Positions 62,212 to 64,000 of a DNA stretch of 64,000 nt are shown here, one piece after another. The position numbers were made by a program, and so were the translations under genes. A model generated the notes under the pieces. That model was not told the origin of the DNA. It saw only the letters and a program-made list of their open reading frames with translations, and ran no database searches. The stretch is from Cyanocohniella sp. LLY (GTDB taxonomy: Bacteria > Cyanobacteriota > Cyanobacteriia > Cyanobacteriales > Nostocaceae), in contig JAKOMP010000019.1 of the NCBI GenBank assembly GCA_022241785.1, positions 1-64,000 of the forward strand, given 5' to 3'. The first letter of the stretch is position 1. Every line of letters starts with the position of its first letter.

Positions 62212-62308
62212 TTTTTTGTATTATTTTTGATATCTTACTACATATTAATTATGCTGTAAAAAAATTACTTTTAAATATATGTAGAATTTTTTATAAAAAA
62301 TCACATAC

Positions 62309-63406
62309 CTATACGGTTGTATTTTTGATAATGTCAGCAAATATTTTAGCTTGCCTGGACAAATTATGGGTTTGATACCAATTGTAAGCATTTTTAGCAA
62401 TCGTCTCTCCAACAGCAAAACTCAGTTCTTTAGTTTGACTATCTATTAACCAGTAGTGTTTATTGATCTCCAATCCATCTTCCTCTTTGCCCCACGCGTA
62501 GTAGTTTGTGCCAATTGGAATAACGCCATGAGCGCAGTAGGCAGCAAATATAGTTGAGCGGGTTAAGAAGTCTAGAGGATAATTGAAAAAACCAGCCCAT
62601 GAATCTTGAAGGATAGCACTCACTTTTTCAGCAGGTTGCAGCCCTAAGCTAAATATGGGAACATTATTAATTTCAAAAATTGGCAAGTTAATTGGTGGAC
62701 CGATATCGATGACTTCCTGGATGTCTAATTCTCGGCAAATAGACTTTAAAGCAGATATGGATTGCTGATAGACTTTGGCCCGATTCCCAGATCCACCGAA
62801 TACCACTAGCCGATGTTTTCGTTCAGCTAGCGGGAGTAATTTTTTTGGTTCACCGATACTAGAAAAGACGGGCAGGATTGGAATTTTTAATTGTTTACCT
62901 GGACACAGTTTACCTAGAACTTCAGCATAACCGGGCTTGTTTGTAATAACGCAATCACTAATATTTAAAAGGTTAGCAGCGAGTCGCTTCTGTAGAGGTG
63001 CAGTCCAAAATGCACTAGTCCAGAAGGGATAACGAGCCGCGTAAATTTCATGAAACATTGTAACTAAATTGCCTGCACTTATTCCCATCTTCCATTGCTG
63101 CAAGCCATTAACTAGCCAAACAGGACAACCCCGTGTAGCATAACCATACCCTACATAATGCAAGAGGATAGTAGCAGAGGGGGAAACAATTTCTCCTAAA
63201 ACAGCATTCAAAGCTTTTGGTGAACGTTCGGAAACTTTTTTAATAGGGAAATCTTCAATCGCTGTTGCCCCAGTCCAATCCGGATCACCCACCAGAAAGT
63301 AGGTTTTGATACCAAAATATCGACGAAATTGTCTGGCAAGTGCTAAAGCGTAGTCACCTACTCCACTAGTTACTGGAGGCATTTGTGGAATAATTTGAAT
63401 AAGCAT
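62309..63406 (-). CDS. Glycosyltransferase-like protein
   Basis: MLIQIIPQMPPVTSGVGDYALALARQFRRYFGIKTYFLVGDPDW; cluster context. Confidence 0.8.
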   Translation of the reverse strand: MLIQIIPQMPPVTSGVGDYALALARQFRRYFGIKTYFLVGDPDWTGATAIEDFPIKKVSERSPKALNAVLGEIVSPSATILLHYVGYGYATRGCPVWLVNGLQQWKMGISAGNLVTMFHEIYAARYPFWTSAFWTAPLQKRLAANLLNISDCVITNKPGYAEVLGKLCPGKQLKIPILPVFSSIGEPKKLLPLAERKHRLVVFGGSGNRAKVYQQSISALKSICRELDIQEVIDIGPPINLPIFEINNVPIFSLGLQPAEKVSAILQDSWAGFFNYPLDFLTRSTIFAAYCAHGVIPIGTNYYAWGKEEDGLEINKHYWLIDSQTKELSFAVGETIAKNAYNWYQTHNLSRQAKIFADIIKNTTV

Positions 63407-63427
63407 TTTAAGTATATTATTATTTTT

Positions 63428-64000
63428 TTATACCTTAGAACAGAGGAGTTCTTTGAACAAAATTTGTAGTCGTTGGCGATAACGTTGAGGAGTAAATTGC
63501 TGGGAAAATTGACCTGCTATTTCACCCAAACATGCACAATATTCTCGGTCGTCCCGCAACATTATAAGTTTATCGGCGATCACCTCAGCATTCATAATGG
63601 GAACTCGCCAGCTTTCGTCTGGAACGGGAACACCACAGTTTTCGCTAACAATAACAGGTAGACCACAAGTCATTGCTTCCATTCCTACCCATCCAAAAGC
63701 ATCTACAAGAGACGGTAAAACTAAAACATCTGACTGCCAATAGTGATGACATAGTTCTGCTTTCGTTGTTGGTGGTTCATAAATAAAATAATCTTGATAT
63801 TTAGCTAAATAAGGCTCTATTTCAGGCATTATCGCACCTAATAATGTCAGTTCAATTCCCGTACCACATAACTTAATAGCTTCCAGGAGGTAAGGAATGC
63901 CTTTACGTAAAGAAATAGCTCCAACAAATAGTACTTTTAGACGGTCTGGAGATTTAGGAAATGGAATAAGTGATGGTTTAAAAAGAGTAGTATCTGACCA
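63428..64000 (-). CDS. Glycosyltransferase family 4, 5' end beyond window
   Basis: Frame stays open upstream of the listed Met: WSDTTLFKPSLIPFPKSPDRLKVLFVGAISLRKGIPYLLEAIKLCGTGIELTLLGAI-MPEIEPYL...VLPSLVDAFGWVGMEAMTCGLPVIVSENCGVPV. Confidence 0.93.
   Translation of the reverse strand, partial: WSDTTLFKPSLIPFPKSPDRLKVLFVGAISLRKGIPYLLEAIKLCGTGIELTLLGAIMPEIEPYLAKYQDYFIYEPPTTKAELCHHYWQSDVLVLPSLVDAFGWVGMEAMTCGLPVIVSENCGVPVPDESWRVPIMNAEVIADKLIMLRDDREYCACLGEIAGQFSQQFTPQRYRQRLQILFKELLCSKV

Noticed and set aside
1-64000. CRISPR array, rRNA or tRNA genes
   Set aside because: No regularly spaced direct repeats with unique spacers, no rRNA signature and no convincing tRNA T-loop/acceptor pairing noticed by reading; a tRNAscan/CRISPR search was not possible.

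Overview
Window from a filamentous, Nostoc/Anabaena-type cyanobacterial chromosome. This is inferred from abundant HIP1 octamers (GCGATCGC), heptameric STRR-type repeats (GGGGAGT, TTTTGAC) and typical cyanobacterial genes. About 42 CDSs can be supported. Recognisable core genes are hrcA, icd, a GUN4 protein, a TldD/PmbA protein, ggt, a group-3 sigma factor (sigF-like), proS and clpS. Signalling genes include an FHA-GAF adenylate cyclase and a double-GAF histidine kinase. The right end (about 55.4-64.0 kb) is a minus-strand exopolysaccharide cluster: glycosyltransferases, a Wzy/ligase-like protein, an SGNH hydrolase, and further left a WcaF-like acetyltransferase. The most interesting accessory signals are: (1) a single-polypeptide methyltransferase plus BsuBI/PstI-like nuclease; (2) a divergent locus of a TerB-dynamin GTPase, a TM/coiled-coil protein and a third unknown protein (about 37.6-42.3 kb), the best candidate for an undescribed system; (3) an orphan protein with a TIR/nucleotide-hydrolase-like C-terminal motif; (4) three DUF29-type genes, two in a tandem with near-identical 5' halves and divergent 3' ends, and one bracketed by about 200-bp direct repeats made of a ydcF gene fragment; (5) several small TIR-bearing MITE-like elements and an in-frame internal-deletion IS66 relic; (6) STRR repeats translated inside CDSs. 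No CRISPR array, rRNA or convincing tRNA was seen. All family calls come from reading motifs, with no database search.
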